Below, in pieces: positions 63,101 through 64,000 of a stretch of DNA of 64,000 nt. This stretch comes from Physcomitrium patens (Eukaryota > Streptophyta > Bryopsida > Funariales > Funariaceae), in NCBI RefSeq assembly GCF_000002425.4, contig NC_037258.1:4644024-4708023 (forward strand), in the 5' to 3' direction. The first letter of the stretch is position 1. The number at the start of each line of letters is the position of its first letter. A model generated the notes under the pieces. That model was not told the DNA's origin, did no database searches, and saw only the letters and a list, made by a program, of their open reading frames with translations. The position numbers and the translations under genes are program-made.

Positions 63101-63486
63101 AATATTGTCACATATTGAATAGCTATTAATATACATCTTTTTTTCTTGAAGTCTCAGAGTATCTACTAGACTTATTCAATTTTAACTTAGTAAATATTGA
63201 CTCTCTTGTCCTCGAGGCTTCTATTTGCCCTTACAAAGTAGCTACCTGGCCTAAGAGGTGTTGTATTTGAACCTCTATGTGGGATTATTCTGCCATATCT
63301 TCCATGTTTTAATTTCTCTATTACACTCCATTATCACAATGCCTTCTCACTTCCTAGTTAACTTTTAAAAATAATCCATGGTAGCCTCAGCATAATATTC
63401 AATGTGACCACAACAACTAATCTTGGACTAGATGATGATTATCGACACACTATCAAAAAATAGTCTAACACTTACTCTGATATCAA

Positions 63487-64000
63487 TGAAATAGGATTGA
63501 TCTATCTCAAGTGTCCAAGACCCTTCTAATCTATAGTAACATAAAACTTCATCACAGGATAGGATAAATTGGACCAAAATAAAACTAAATAAAATTAAAC
63601 AAAATAAGATATGAAAGATAAAATTGAACAACTAAAATTAGAATAGAATAAAAAAAATATATAAAATCCAATTATATTAAGAAAAAAGATCTAAAGCCAT
63701 TCTTGACCAGATGCTTAAAAAGGCCTTGGCCAATCTTATTTATACTTTTTTCTACCACTCTAGACCTTCTACAATGTTTATAGATGATAGATCGCACTTA
63801 GATAGCTACCTTAAACTCATTCTAGAAGGTTCCTTGGTAGATCCCACTTAGATAACCACCCTAAACTCTTTCTAGAATGTTCCACAATGGATTCTATCTA
63901 GTCCACTAATCTAATCCCAATTCTAAAAACTTCCATAATTTCTCAAACATGGTTCTAACTATCTATTTTTATATATCAATAATATAAATATCTTATTTAT
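63487..64000 (-). repeat. Family A 5' LTR of the minus-strand element, cut by window edge
   Basis: Ends TTTCA at 63,487 with the primer site TGATATCAGAG just inside (63,485-63,475). It is about 514 bp within the window. Confidence 0.85.

Larger units (their letters stand above)
53530..64000 (-). mobile_element. Ty3/gypsy element, family A, minus strand, runs off window
   Basis: Read on the minus strand: 5' LTR (from the window edge to 63,487), primer site (63,485-63,475), Gag (about 63.1-62.4 kb), RT (about 61.6-61.0 kb), RNase H (about 60.9-60.5 kb), integrase (57.0-56.63 and 55.13-54.4 kb) and a 3' LTR (53,935-53,530) lacking roughly its last 170 bases. A family B element and a family C solo LTR are inserted in it. 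The 5' LTR appears to lack only about 11 bases at the window edge. Confidence 0.85.

Overview
This is nuclear DNA from a land plant; a bryophyte is possible but I cannot fix the lineage. The evidence is a spliced Sen1-type helicase gene, a spliced gene whose C-terminus matches a plant-only protein family I recall, telo-box (AAACCCTAA) promoter motifs, GA/CT-rich 5' leaders, and Ty1/copia and Ty3/gypsy elements primed by initiator tRNA-Met.

Bases 1-20,000 hold the two good genes, both on the minus strand. The first (start 11,446, stop 3,186) encodes a Sen1/senataxin-type SF1 helicase. My 19-exon model sums to 4,380 nt, exactly 1,460 codons, and keeps phase at every junction. Four exons of 14-34 nt carry the catalytic motifs. 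The second (start 17,540, stop 15,657) has four coding exons and encodes a 399-residue protein of unknown function. AT-rich intergenic DNA separates them.

Bases 21,900-39,700 are mostly AT-rich non-coding DNA. They hold one complete but dead Ty1/copia element (21,938-27,757, both LTRs), a long inverted repeat near 30.3 kb, GC-richer islands at 31-32 kb and 35.4-36.0 kb that look transcribed, and a decaying gene on the plus strand (37,221 to about 39,520) whose in-frame stops all look like mutated glutamine codons.

Bases 39,757-64,000 are a nest of dead LTR retrotransposons. There is the 5' part of a copia element, a plus-strand gypsy element of family A, a plus-strand chromovirus of family B whose 5' end cuts the family A 3' LTR, and a minus-strand family A element. 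The last contains a minus-strand family B element with an internal deletion and a solo LTR of a third family, C. A related family C insertion lies in the plus-strand family A element. Transitions (C to T and G to A) dominate the decay, as expected of methylated, silenced DNA. I found no rRNA, tRNA, CRISPR array or bacterial-type operon.
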